Below are positions 44,012 through 53,016 of a stretch of 64,000 nt of DNA, piece after piece. This DNA is from Defluviitaleaceae bacterium (lineage in GTDB: Bacteria; Bacillota; Clostridia; Lachnospirales; UBA5962). Within the stretch, counting starts at the first letter, position 1. Every line of letters starts with the position of its first letter. Position numbers and translations under genes: made by a program. The stretch covers positions 39,780 to 103,779 of the forward strand of contig WRBA01000007.1 of NCBI GenBank assembly GCA_009779915.1. The letters run 5' to 3'. The notes beneath the pieces were generated by a model. It ran no database searches, was not told where the DNA came from, and saw nothing but the letters and a program-made list of their open reading frames with translations.

Positions 44012-44950
44012 TTAATGAAAATGTATAGGATTATGATTGCTGCCATTGCCAATAAATCTCATAACTTCATCACTTAAATTATCAGCTGCCGCAAAAGTCG
44101 GATCCATTATCCTCCAAGTTAACCCATCAAACCAAATGATATTGTTTATCCAGCCGGTTTCAATAGAATAAACGCTTATCCAAGCATGAAGCACATTACC
44201 AACATATCCTATAACAAGCTTTGTTGGGATCCCTTGGCTCCTAAGCATAGCACTCATTAAAGCAGCATAGTCAAAGCATATTCCCTTGCCCCGCTTGAGA
44301 ACCAAATCTATGTCAGGTATATATCCTGCCCGCACATTGGCGGCAAGCTCAAAGTCATATTCAATATTTGTAATAACAAAATTGAAAATTACAGAAACCG
44401 TATCAATAACTGTTTGGGAGTCTCTCGTAAGCTCTGCGGCTTTTAAAACGGCATTACTTTCTCTGTTAAAATTAACAAATTGGTTAGGACGGAGAAAAGG
44501 GGCAAACTCATCGACTAAGATTATATCAATATTCGCATTATTAGCTGTTGCAAATCTATTGCCGCTTACCTGCACAAAAACACCGATTGAATAGTGCCCG
44601 TCCCCGTCAGAAAGAGGAAAAACTTCCCACAAGCCTTCGGTGTTTAAGTGATATTGATAGCGAGTACCTGACGGACCCGTAATAAGTACGCGGACATTAG
44701 CCGTAGTTTCTTCTAAATACCTTATCTTAACATATCCATAATGGGTGTTAGAATAATCTATTTCTGCTTTATTATTGCGCCTTACATTTATGCCGGAAGC
44801 TGTTGGCACAGGTATCTCAAATGAGGGCGATGCCGCAAGAGGAACAGACCGCGGGAGTATGCCAAGTCCGCCGGTTACAGTATATATGCCCAATATTACA
44901 AGGAGTGTAAACATAATTGCTGTTTTATTTTTATGCTTAATTGCACCCAT
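44012..44950 (-). CDS. Transglutaminase-like domain protein, membrane anchored
   Basis: About 312 residues: N-terminal anchor (~12-30), a beta domain (~45-150), then a transglutaminase-like core with Cys in GKGICFDYAALMSAMLRSQGIPTK, His in LHAWISVY and Asp in WRIMDPTF, the full catalytic triad. Extracytoplasmic; probably acts on wall peptides or proteins. ATG 44950 or TTG 44953, both within reach of GAGG. It lies between the pilin-like operon and the sortase, all on the minus strand. Confidence 0.85.
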   Translation of the reverse strand: MGAIKHKNKTAIMFTLLVILGIYTVTGGLGILPRSVPLAASPSFEIPVPTASGINVRRNNKAEIDYSNTHYGYVKIRYLEETTANVRVLITGPSGTRYQYHLNTEGLWEVFPLSDGDGHYSIGVFVQVSGNRFATANNANIDIILVDEFAPFLRPNQFVNFNRESNAVLKAAELTRDSQTVIDTVSVIFNFVITNIEYDFELAANVRAGYIPDIDLVLKRGKGICFDYAALMSAMLRSQGIPTKLVIGYVGNVLHAWISVYSIETGWINNIIWFDGLTWRIMDPTFAAADNLSDEVMRFIGNGSNHNPIHFH

Positions 44951-44959
44951 CAATCTCAA

Positions 44960-45156
44960 TCCTCTTTATAGTCAACGCAGATGAAAACCATCAAATAAAG
45001 CTGGGCTTTTTTACACAATACATCGTCAGCTCTGCCTAGCTTGCCTTTGGGCAAGGGTCGTTGTCGCCTTCCGTTGGTCCCATGAAAAATCTGTTTTTGA
45101 TTTTTCATGAAGGACTTGTCTTATGAAAAAAACTCTTTGCTTTCTTTTGATATTTT
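44960..45156. repeat. Intergenic region with palindromes
   Basis: CTTGCC-TTTG-GGCAAG (45040-45055) and CATGAAAAATC / GATTTTTCATG (45081-45109, 11 bp). The stretch GTCAGCTCTGCCTAGC (45026-45041) resembles GTCAGCCCCTCCTAGC in the element at 10809-10960 (minus strand). Possibly a degraded copy; also may terminate the sortase transcript. Confidence 0.5.
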
Positions 45157-46017
45157 TCAACTGTGTTGACTATACATCTCAACAAGCTTGCCTACGATAA
45201 TAAGCCTCTCGTTTATCTTGCCGCTCCTAGTGCATGTAGCAAGAAATACAAGGCGGTCTTCAAAACTTACTTCTGTGCCGCTTGTAAAAATAGAGCGGCT
45301 TCTTATATCCGCAATATACTCTTCAAAGTCCTTAGACCCATGAAAGCTCATTGGCGGTACTTCCAAATCCGAATCAAGTATATATCCGGCAAACAGAATA
45401 AGCTTATAATCTCTCATTGGAGTAAATATAAACATACTATAATGCTTTTCGTAATAAAGCTGGTCGGCATAATATTTTAGAGAGCCAAACATATCGCCGG
45501 AGCGCATATCATGTCCATAAATCAATATAGCACTATCTGAAAAATCCGCTAAATTACGATAGTCAAGAAATATAGAGCCCATTGGATGGTAGGTGCCATC
45601 CGGCAAATAGGAGAGATAAAAGTAATTATCCGCCCCTTGAACTATAGGGTAATTTATAAAAGTATCCTCAGATTTAATCCATCCAACAATATTTGGAAAA
45701 ATTTCTCTCATCTTATCAAAGTCTATGAAAGATACATTATCTTCTTTAACCTCAATTCCTTCAATCTCAATCTCAGTCTCAATCTCAACGTATATTTCCC
45801 TATCCCTAATCAAGTTTGATAAATATTCGACTGGCTGAGCAGAAAGTTGATTAACTTGTGAAGACAGGGAGGCATAAAATACCTGCCCCTGTCTTATTGT
45901 ATATATATCCCATACAATAGCTGCAGTAAAAAAAACTATCGTCACTATGCTCAAGCCTAAGATAATATACAAAGTCCTAATCTTATTTTCATTATTGTTT
46001 ATCCTTCCCGCTTCCAT
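45157..46017 (-). CDS. srtB: Class B sortase
   Basis: Membrane transpeptidase that anchors surface proteins. 286 residues: N-terminal helix (~16-40), then the sortase barrel with His in ILIYGHDMRSGDMFGSL, catalytic Cys in FLATCTRSG and Arg in INERLIIVGK. The long helix-containing segment between His and Cys marks class B. It starts right after the stop of a PQTG-type surface protein, its likely substrate. GGTGG precedes the ATG. Confidence 0.92.
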   Translation of the reverse strand: MEAGRINNNENKIRTLYIILGLSIVTIVFFTAAIVWDIYTIRQGQVFYASLSSQVNQLSAQPVEYLSNLIRDREIYVEIETEIEIEGIEVKEDNVSFIDFDKMREIFPNIVGWIKSEDTFINYPIVQGADNYFYLSYLPDGTYHPMGSIFLDYRNLADFSDSAILIYGHDMRSGDMFGSLKYYADQLYYEKHYSMFIFTPMRDYKLILFAGYILDSDLEVPPMSFHGSKDFEEYIADIRSRSIFTSGTEVSFEDRLVFLATCTRSGKINERLIIVGKLVEMYSQHS

Positions 46018-49000
46018 TTACCACCGGTTCTCTCTCCTGAGTTTTCGAATGGATCTTAAGGTAATAGCGGCAATTAAAACTGATAGAAGAAGTCCTAAAG
46101 CAAATATCACGTTAAAGTCCCTCAAACCTGTTTGCGGCATGGCACTGAGAGGAACAGGCAGGTCGGTTATAATTAAAGTTCCTGTATCATCAGGGTCAGG
46201 GCTTTGACTAAATGGAATAAGGGGAACATCTAAGTCGTCAATAATTATAAGATTATCTTCATTAAATGGCACAAGAGGAACAGGTAAATCATCTATAATT
46301 ATTAAATCGTTAGGTGATGTTGTAGTCGGCTGTTCTGGTTGCGGCGCGGAGTTCGTGCCCCCATCAGCTACTGTGTTCCCATTGCTGCCGTAATTATCAT
46401 TCCAGTTGTCATTATCATTATTGTTGTTATTATTATTGTTGCTGCTATTACCATTGTCATTATCCTCATCATCTGCAACAGGATTATCTCCAATATTTAC
46501 GTCGTAATTATTTAACAAGTGAGTATTAGGCACACTGTTTTCACTTTGCCAAAGGATATTGGGAAACAATTGCAACCCTGTTTCCAAGCCAATATTAAGC
46601 ACCTCATTAGCAATGTTATCAGAAAAAACTACCCTGTTGGATGTGGTTAAATTATTGTGGTTTTGAGTCCAAATTCCGCCGCCGTAAGCAGCGGTATTAC
46701 CTGTAATTTCACCGTCGTATATAGTAAAAGTGCCGTTTTGTATAAATACCCCGCCACCGTGGTTGGCAACTTGATTAGAGTGGATTCTGCCGCCGTGCAT
46801 TTCAAAAACTGATGTCGGAGCGGATAAACGCACACCGCCGCCATTTCTCGTTGGAATATTGTTATTATTGCGCGCTCTTGTGTGGTTGTGTATCTCACCG
46901 CCATTCATAATAAATCTGCCGTTAACTAAGATATGCACACCACTACCGCCGCCGCCTGAGCTGTTAATATTGTTATATGCGATAGTGCCGCTATTCATTA
47001 TAAATGTAGAGCCTGCAATGAGAACGCCGCCGCCGCCGTCTCCGGCACCATTATTCTCTATCCTGGCGTCACCGTCCATTATAAATGTAGAACCGTTCAT
47101 GCTTACGCCGCCGCCGCCTTGAGTGTTGCCGGTGGTGTTGTTAGCAATGACCGCATTGCCGGACATATTAAAATTAGAATTATGCATAAACACCCCTGCG
47201 CCCGTCCCATGAGCGGTTATGTTTTGTGCAGTATTATTTCTGTTAGCATAGGCTTGGCTGCTTCCACCTATAATACCATCACTCATATTAAATATTGCGC
47301 CACCGCGAAGGTGTACCCCGCCGCCGCCGCCTATTCCCGGTGATGATGTTGAAAGATTGTTGTGTATCTGACCGCCGTCCATATTAAAGTGTCCGCCATT
47401 TATATGCACACCGCCGCCACCGCCGGTAAAACTGTTCGTAGATGCTGAAATATCCCCTTCTGCATGATTATGACCGATAGCGGCTGAACCGGAAAGATTG
47501 AATGTTCCTGTAGTATTTACATATACTCCGCCGCCATACTCTGCCGTGTTATTATCGATACTACCGCCTGACATATCAAATGTTCTTGTATTAAACACGC
47601 CGCTGCCGCGATTAGCGGTATTATTACTGACTGCGCCGCCGGACATATGGAATCTGTTCGCGTTGAAAACCCCGCCGCCGCGATTGGCGGTATTATGGCT
47701 GATTATGCCACCGGACATAATAACCCTTGCGCTGTTATTTATAAATACCCCACCACCCATGCCTATATCCACTGGTGCGGAATTGTTTGCAATTGTACCG
47801 CCAGTCATGTTAAATACAGAGGTGCTGTCAATCATAACTCCGCCGCCGCCGCCAAAACTTGAGTTGTCTGATATACCTGTTCCGGTAACAATATTGCTCT
47901 CAATTGCGCCGCCGTGTATATTAAGGGTACCGGCACCGCCGCTAACGCCTCCACCGCCAATATGAGAGGTATTGCTACTGATTGTGCAATTATATATTGA
48001 AACTCTTGCCCCATTATGATAACGAATACCGCCGCCCCAACTATTGGCTATGTTGTTCTCTATTTTGCCGTCGTTTATTATCACAATTGCGTCTAAATTG
48101 GCCATAATCCCGCCACCGCTGCTTGTGGCAAAATTGTTGCGTATACATGCCGTACTGCTGTTCATAATTAAAGTACTGTTGCTGCCTGAAACTTGTACAC
48201 CACCGCCGGAAGCAGCTCGGTTGTTCTCTATTACGCTGCCCGCTTCCATAATCAAATGTCCGCCGGCATTTACCGTAACCCCGCCATGATTGGCAGTATT
48301 ACTTGGGAAGCTTCCCCTTAGCGTAACATTTTCTAAGCGCAAAACCCCATCATTATTTACTATAAAATGACGCTGATTTGCAGTATTTTGTGTAATTGTA
48401 AATGTCTCGCCTTGTATTGTTATATCGCTTCCGCTTGGAATCGTGATAGTGCTGCCGGTAATAAGAATATCATTGCCAATAATTATTTCAGCCATTGGAT
48501 TATTTGCAATTGCACTTCGAAGCTCAGACTCATTTGTAACAAAGATAGATGATAATGCCTGAAGTTCCTGTACCACAATAACAACTCTATTTCTTGAAAA
48601 CTCTTCGCCGGAAATAGGATGGACCGCACCGTATTTTATAGTAAAGCCGTTATCAGGCAATACTGCGTGTATATCAAATCCATCATCATCCAAAACAAAA
48701 ACATCAACAGGCTTATCGTTTTCATCAACAGCTTTTACACCTTCTAAAAGGTCAAATTTAGCACCTGATTTGACGAAAAAGATGTTTTTGTCACTTTCAT
48801 CTTCAGCAAAAGTAATCGTAACTATATGTCCGGATTCTCTATGTGCCGGATTTTCAGAGCTTGCGGGAGGATATTCAGGATACTCAGGAAAATGTTCAGG
48901 ATTCTCTGTGCCATAATATGGCGGTGATACATACTCTCCATTACCAGATTCTAAAGTATCTTCAGTGATTTCAGAATATCTGCTATCTGTCTCTGAAAGT

Positions 49001-49215
49001 CCGTAAAGCGAACCCGAGGCGTCATTGCCGGTATAATGAGCCGCATCCGCTAAATCAAGGCTAAATCCACTGAGTAATATATTAAAAATAAGTGTAATAA
49101 CTAATATAAAAGTACAATTTTTCTTTAAAGATGAAAAATTGGAATATAAATTTATCATAGTTTTGCCCCCAAAAATAAATTTTGCCTCTTTTGCTCTGAA
49201 GTTGGGGTTCTCCAT
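46018..49215 (-). CDS. Large beta-helix surface protein with PQTG sorting signal
   Basis: 1065 residues. Signal peptide helix ~35-55 (NCTFILVITLIFNILLSG), a linker domain with ITFAEDESDKNIFF, a right-handed parallel beta-helix from ~250 to ~900 made of many GGGV...NMSGG.I..N repeats, an Asn/Asp-rich linker, three tandem IIIDDLPVPL-type repeats and a C-terminal sorting signal MPQTG, hydrophobic helix and RKLRREN tail. Two starts are possible: ATG 49215 (GAGG) or ATG 49158 (GGGGG). Likely adhesin or glycan-binding; sortase B downstream should anchor it. Confidence 0.9.
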   Translation of the reverse strand: MENPNFRAKEAKFIFGGKTMINLYSNFSSLKKNCTFILVITLIFNILLSGFSLDLADAAHYTGNDASGSLYGLSETDSRYSEITEDTLESGNGEYVSPPYYGTENPEHFPEYPEYPPASSENPAHRESGHIVTITFAEDESDKNIFFVKSGAKFDLLEGVKAVDENDKPVDVFVLDDDGFDIHAVLPDNGFTIKYGAVHPISGEEFSRNRVVIVVQELQALSSIFVTNESELRSAIANNPMAEIIIGNDILITGSTITIPSGSDITIQGETFTITQNTANQRHFIVNNDGVLRLENVTLRGSFPSNTANHGGVTVNAGGHLIMEAGSVIENNRAASGGGVQVSGSNSTLIMNSSTACIRNNFATSSGGGIMANLDAIVIINDGKIENNIANSWGGGIRYHNGARVSIYNCTISSNTSHIGGGGVSGGAGTLNIHGGAIESNIVTGTGISDNSSFGGGGGVMIDSTSVFNMTGGTIANNSAPVDIGMGGGVFINNSARVIMSGGIISHNTANRGGGVFNANRFHMSGGAVSNNTANRGSGVFNTRTFDMSGGSIDNNTAEYGGGVYVNTTGTFNLSGSAAIGHNHAEGDISASTNSFTGGGGGVHINGGHFNMDGGQIHNNLSTSSPGIGGGGGVHLRGGAIFNMSDGIIGGSSQAYANRNNTAQNITAHGTGAGVFMHNSNFNMSGNAVIANNTTGNTQGGGGVSMNGSTFIMDGDARIENNGAGDGGGGVLIAGSTFIMNSGTIAYNNINSSGGGGSGVHILVNGRFIMNGGEIHNHTRARNNNNIPTRNGGGVRLSAPTSVFEMHGGRIHSNQVANHGGGVFIQNGTFTIYDGEITGNTAAYGGGIWTQNHNNLTTSNRVVFSDNIANEVLNIGLETGLQLFPNILWQSENSVPNTHLLNNYDVNIGDNPVADDEDNDNGNSSNNNNNNNNDNDNWNDNYGSNGNTVADGGTNSAPQPEQPTTTSPNDLIIIDDLPVPLVPFNEDNLIIIDDLDVPLIPFSQSPDPDDTGTLIITDLPVPLSAMPQTGLRDFNVIFALGLLLSVLIAAITLRSIRKLRRENRW

Positions 49216-49410
49216 TTTCAGCCTCGTTGCTGTCGTGCAATGTGGTTAAACGCTTTTACTTACCTAGAAAAAATTTGATTTACATCCTTTATCTCTTTTT
49301 TAGCATCTCTAACAAGAGGTTTTATTATTCGAATTTTGTAAAATAAAAATGGAATAAAACCCCTCAACATATAGAGTGGAAAGGCAATTTGTATCAAAGA
49401 TGTAGTATAG

Positions 49411-49433
49411 TTTAAGACCATTTTGGTCTTAAA
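49411..49433. promoter_or_regulatory. Palindrome, possible operator (copy 2)
   Basis: Perfect arms TTTAAGACCA / TGGTCTTAAA with TTT between; flanking G and C extend it by one pair. It lies in the gap between the divergent surface-protein and HlyD-like genes. A near copy is at 25631. Confidence 0.5.
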
Positions 49434-49547
49434 CGACTATATATCTAATCCACATATAAAATTAAGTATGGTGATATAAATATTTAAAGGGATTTAATTA
49501 TTTTTTGAAAATTGTCGATAATTGTTTTTATATTCAAGGGTCAGATA

Positions 49548-49556
49548 TGCTATACT
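49548..49556 (+). promoter_or_regulatory. Extended -10 promoter of the HlyD-like gene
   Basis: TGCTATACT, an extended -10, about 45 bases before the ATG; no clear -35. The rest of the 385-bp gap is AT-rich with only the palindrome at 49411. Confidence 0.5.
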
Positions 49557-49600
49557 GTTCTAATAGGATAGAATGTAAAGATAATTTTCCGAGGTGACTT

Positions 49601-50986
49601 ATGAAAATTAATGTGATTAAGCCTATTGTTATATTTGTTGTGGTATTGGTTTTATTTGTGTTTCTTGCAAGGGCTATTTATATACATAATCTTCCGGCGG
49701 TTACCGTTACCTCTGCCTCAGGAGGGACAATCAGGCACCAATTTCGGAGCGCGGGCAATATGCGAGTCACCGAACATGATGATATTATCGCAAATGAAGA
49801 TGGCTTAATAACCCTTCATGTAAGCGAAGGAGACAGGGTTTACGCCGGTCAGCTCCTTTATTCTATAGAAGTTGATATACGCAATTTAGAAGATAGGCTT
49901 ATAAGCTTAGAGCATAATAGAAATGCACAAAATCTTCAGATATCGAGGATTAACAGTGATATTATTCATCGCCAAAACATGGGTGTTCGCGCGCCTGTAA
50001 GACCCCAATTAAACCTTTTTGAGCTTGAGTTGGATATTGAAAACATTAGTACAAGAATCCAAACAGCCGAAACAGAGCGGGATAGACTCCAAGCACTTTA
50101 TGATATAGGTGCCGTACCCAGAGCTAATTTAGACGGTGTAGAAAGGGAAATCAACACATTAAACGACCAGCTGAATGCCGCGATAGAGCGCAGAGAAATC
50201 GCAATTAGCAGATATGAAGAAGAGCTTATTCGTGATACTGAAAATTACGAACAAGCCCGTGCTGACAACTCCCGTCTCCTTGCCGACCTTCGCTATCAGC
50301 TTAGGAGCAGCCAATTAGGACTTGAATCTATTGAAGATGAAATTTATAGGATAGAAAATCAACTCCATGCAGACGGTGTATACGAGCATCACGCGGTCAT
50401 TTCCGGTGAAATTATGAGGATATTTGACGCGGCAAGAGGAGGACGGCGTGTTATGCAAAACACTGCCGTAATGTCCATAAGACCGGATGCTGCTGCACTT
50501 TACGCTGTATTTAATGTACCAAGTAATATCGACTTTGTGGAAATTGGGCAAAGTACCACTTTGCAAATAAGAGGCAGGCGCAATATTGAGGGTATAGTTG
50601 ATAATATTAGATTTTACCCTCAGCATTTGGAAATTTATGTAAGTTTTGAATTTCCTGACCTTCAAGTCGGTGAGCGGGTGGAGACTATATTTGAGCGAGC
50701 TTCAATACACTATGCCAGAATGCTGCCAAACTCTGCCATAAGGGAAATTTGGTGGAGAGGCGATATTGAAGGGCATTTTGTATTGACTATTGAGCGCACA
50801 AGGGGATTGTTCGGTTATATTTATTCTACCGGATGGCAAAGTGTCACTATATTGGAAGAGGGACCTGCATATACGGCAATAGCCGAGAACTTCCCTGCTG
50901 ATTTGGAAGTTATAACAGGCTCGTCTCAAACTATAGGCAATGGTTCGAGGGTTAGGATTTTCCCAAGGGTTAGGACTTTTTTGTAA
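49601..50986 (+). CDS. HlyD-like membrane-fusion/adaptor protein
   Basis: 461 residues: N-terminal anchor (~7-26), a lipoyl-like half (VTEHDDIIANEDGLITLHVSEGDRVYAGQLL in part), a long coiled coil (~85-255, with ERDRLQALYDIGAVPRANLD) and a second half (HHAVISGEIMRIFDAARGG) with a beta barrel. This is the periplasmic-adaptor/MFP layout used with MacB-type exporters in Gram-positives (YknX-like). GAGGTG precedes the ATG. It is 24 bases ahead of a MacB/DppB fusion gene. Confidence 0.85.
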   Translation: MKINVIKPIVIFVVVLVLFVFLARAIYIHNLPAVTVTSASGGTIRHQFRSAGNMRVTEHDDIIANEDGLITLHVSEGDRVYAGQLLYSIEVDIRNLEDRLISLEHNRNAQNLQISRINSDIIHRQNMGVRAPVRPQLNLFELELDIENISTRIQTAETERDRLQALYDIGAVPRANLDGVEREINTLNDQLNAAIERREIAISRYEEELIRDTENYEQARADNSRLLADLRYQLRSSQLGLESIEDEIYRIENQLHADGVYEHHAVISGEIMRIFDAARGGRRVMQNTAVMSIRPDAAALYAVFNVPSNIDFVEIGQSTTLQIRGRRNIEGIVDNIRFYPQHLEIYVSFEFPDLQVGERVETIFERASIHYARMLPNSAIREIWWRGDIEGHFVLTIERTRGLFGYIYSTGWQSVTILEEGPAYTAIAENFPADLEVITGSSQTIGNGSRVRIFPRVRTFL

Positions 50987-51010
50987 GTTTTTAAAAAGGA
51001 CGGTGCGTAA

Positions 51011-52993
51011 ATGTTAAAAGCTCATAAGCTTATACTTATTTTAAATGCAGCCGCTCTTTTAATCTGTATTTTATGGGGTTATTGGCTTTTTACCGAGGCA
51101 AGGCAGCTTGTGGGAAATAATGTGGTATATATCACTGGGGAGCCGGGCAGACGCGGTTATGAAATAAGTCTTGACAATATAAGGGATACTCTAAGGGATT
51201 TTGCCGATTATAATATCGCTTTTGAGTACCGCCGCGGCGCGGTTATTGAGAATGGTATCCGTAATATAGACGTAAACCTCGCCTTTACCAACAGTACATA
51301 TTTTTTGATAAACAATTATTTCTTCCTTTATGGCGGGGGCTGGCCTTATGGCTTTGATGAGCATAATATTATAGTACTCTCAGAAAATGCGGCATGGGAG
51401 TTGTTCGGCAATACAAATGTAGTGGGAATGCATGTGGAGCTTGAGGGTCAGTTTTTTGAAATAGGCGGAGTAATTAAACAGGAAGACCTTGAGAATCCGG
51501 GCTTTGCATGGATTACTTATAATCATAGAGGAAGCGGCATTTCAAATGTAGGCGGCATTTATATCCAAGGCAGAGATTATAATAATTTAGAGCTTATTGT
51601 TTTGGCACACCGCTTTGCATATGCCGCTGAGCTTAATTTAAACAATTTGCGTTTTGTCGATTTGGATCAGTATACTTATAATATATTAACTAAATTTAAT
51701 TTATTTGTTTTGGTTATAGCTGCCTTTGGGGCTGTGTTTTCTTCCGTTGGACTTTTTAATATTTTGGAGGCTAAAGGTAATAGACAAAAAATAATGCTTT
51801 ACAGCTCCCTTACTGCCGTTACTATATTTTTGTGTATATATCTGTGGCAAAATATTAGTATCTATCTGCCGCCGCCTACAGAGGCTTTTAGAGTGCGGTC
51901 TTTAATTGACAATCTAAATAATTTAGGCACTTTTGAGGGGATTGGTATTGCCTCTCTCAATATTTCGGGATTGTATGAACATAATAGGCTTTCGGTTTAC
52001 CCATTGGTTTTAGGCACTTTTGCCTTTGTTAATATTGCAGGTGTTTTTTTTGCTGATGCCTTTATAAAATATAGAAAGTACAGTGCAAACAAGGGCACAA
52101 GCACTCCTATAACCATCCCTGAATACCTTATGAAACGGATTTTGCAAATAATCCCAACTTTTATGATTATGACTGCGGCTATTTTCTTTGCGGCACTTCT
52201 TATGCCAACTTTGGGTATACCTTATTTCCCCAGAGATGCACATATTATGTATTTTCAATATATATTTGGCGTACTTCAAGGTGACTTTGGCAGTTCATGG
52301 ACCAGTTTAGGACAAGGCCGCCCTGTCAGTAGTTTTCTTGTGAACTCTATCCCTTATACAGCTATTTTGGTTTTTGGCGCCACGTTGGTATCCAGCATTA
52401 TTGGCGTAACCTTAGGGGTCATAGCCGCACTTAAGCAAAATAGGATAGTTGACAATATTATAACGGTTACATCTCTTTTTGCTTCGTCTATACCTGTATT
52501 TTTCCTTGCTATTATACTTATGCTTATATTCAGCCTGCAATTAGGGCTTTTGCCCAGCCGCGGCTTAGCCGGATGGCAGGGTATGATACTGCCAATTGCA
52601 ACTTTGTCTATCCCGTCTGCCGGGTTTATAGCCCGCACCACAAGAACCGCAATGCTTGAAGCCCTCACTATGGACTGTATAAAAGCAGCAAGAGCGCGGG
52701 GACTCCCTGAGAGGGTTATAATAGGCTCTCACGCCCTTAAAAACATACGGATACCTATAATAACCATCACAGCCCTTAGGCTTGTTGAACTATTTATGGG
52801 TACGCTTCTTGTTGAAACGGCTTTTTCCATCCCCGGACTTGGCAGGCTTTTAGTTGAGGCAATAGAAGCCCGTGATTTAAACGTGATGATGGGCTGTATA
52901 ATTTTTTTGAGTCTTACATTTATGGTTATAAATTTAGCGGTTGACTTACTTTATGTTATTGTTGATCCCAGAACTCGCAAAAGCTTAAAATAA
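51011..52993 (+). CDS. MacB-periplasmic-core / DppB permease fusion
   Basis: 660 residues. Residues ~1-235: helix (~8-28) and an outside domain with STYFLINNYFFLYGGGW, IIVLSENAAWELFGN and GMHVELEGQFFEIGGVI, matching the MacB periplasmic core. Then transmembrane segments (~233-255, ~265-285, ~335-355). Residues ~370-655: a binding-protein-dependent permease with GDFGSSW, and the EAA loop AARARGLPERVIIGSHALKN, ending VDPRTRK, as in DppB/OppB. Such a fusion is unusual. Start ATG with AAAGGACGG upstream. No frameshift is visible. Confidence 0.85.
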   Translation: MLKAHKLILILNAAALLICILWGYWLFTEARQLVGNNVVYITGEPGRRGYEISLDNIRDTLRDFADYNIAFEYRRGAVIENGIRNIDVNLAFTNSTYFLINNYFFLYGGGWPYGFDEHNIIVLSENAAWELFGNTNVVGMHVELEGQFFEIGGVIKQEDLENPGFAWITYNHRGSGISNVGGIYIQGRDYNNLELIVLAHRFAYAAELNLNNLRFVDLDQYTYNILTKFNLFVLVIAAFGAVFSSVGLFNILEAKGNRQKIMLYSSLTAVTIFLCIYLWQNISIYLPPPTEAFRVRSLIDNLNNLGTFEGIGIASLNISGLYEHNRLSVYPLVLGTFAFVNIAGVFFADAFIKYRKYSANKGTSTPITIPEYLMKRILQIIPTFMIMTAAIFFAALLMPTLGIPYFPRDAHIMYFQYIFGVLQGDFGSSWTSLGQGRPVSSFLVNSIPYTAILVFGATLVSSIIGVTLGVIAALKQNRIVDNIITVTSLFASSIPVFFLAIILMLIFSLQLGLLPSRGLAGWQGMILPIATLSIPSAGFIARTTRTAMLEALTMDCIKAARARGLPERVIIGSHALKNIRIPIITITALRLVELFMGTLLVETAFSIPGLGRLLVEAIEARDLNVMMGCIIFLSLTFMVINLAVDLLYVIVDPRTRKSLK

Positions 52994-53016
52994 GCCAAGA
53001 TTTTAGGAGACGCTTT

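Noticed and set aside
46647..48289. Several Pro-rich or Tyr/Thr-rich ORFs antisense to or out of frame with the beta-helix protein
   Set aside because: They arise from the repeated glycine codons of the real gene (complement of GGC/GGT gives poly-Pro); none has a start signal.
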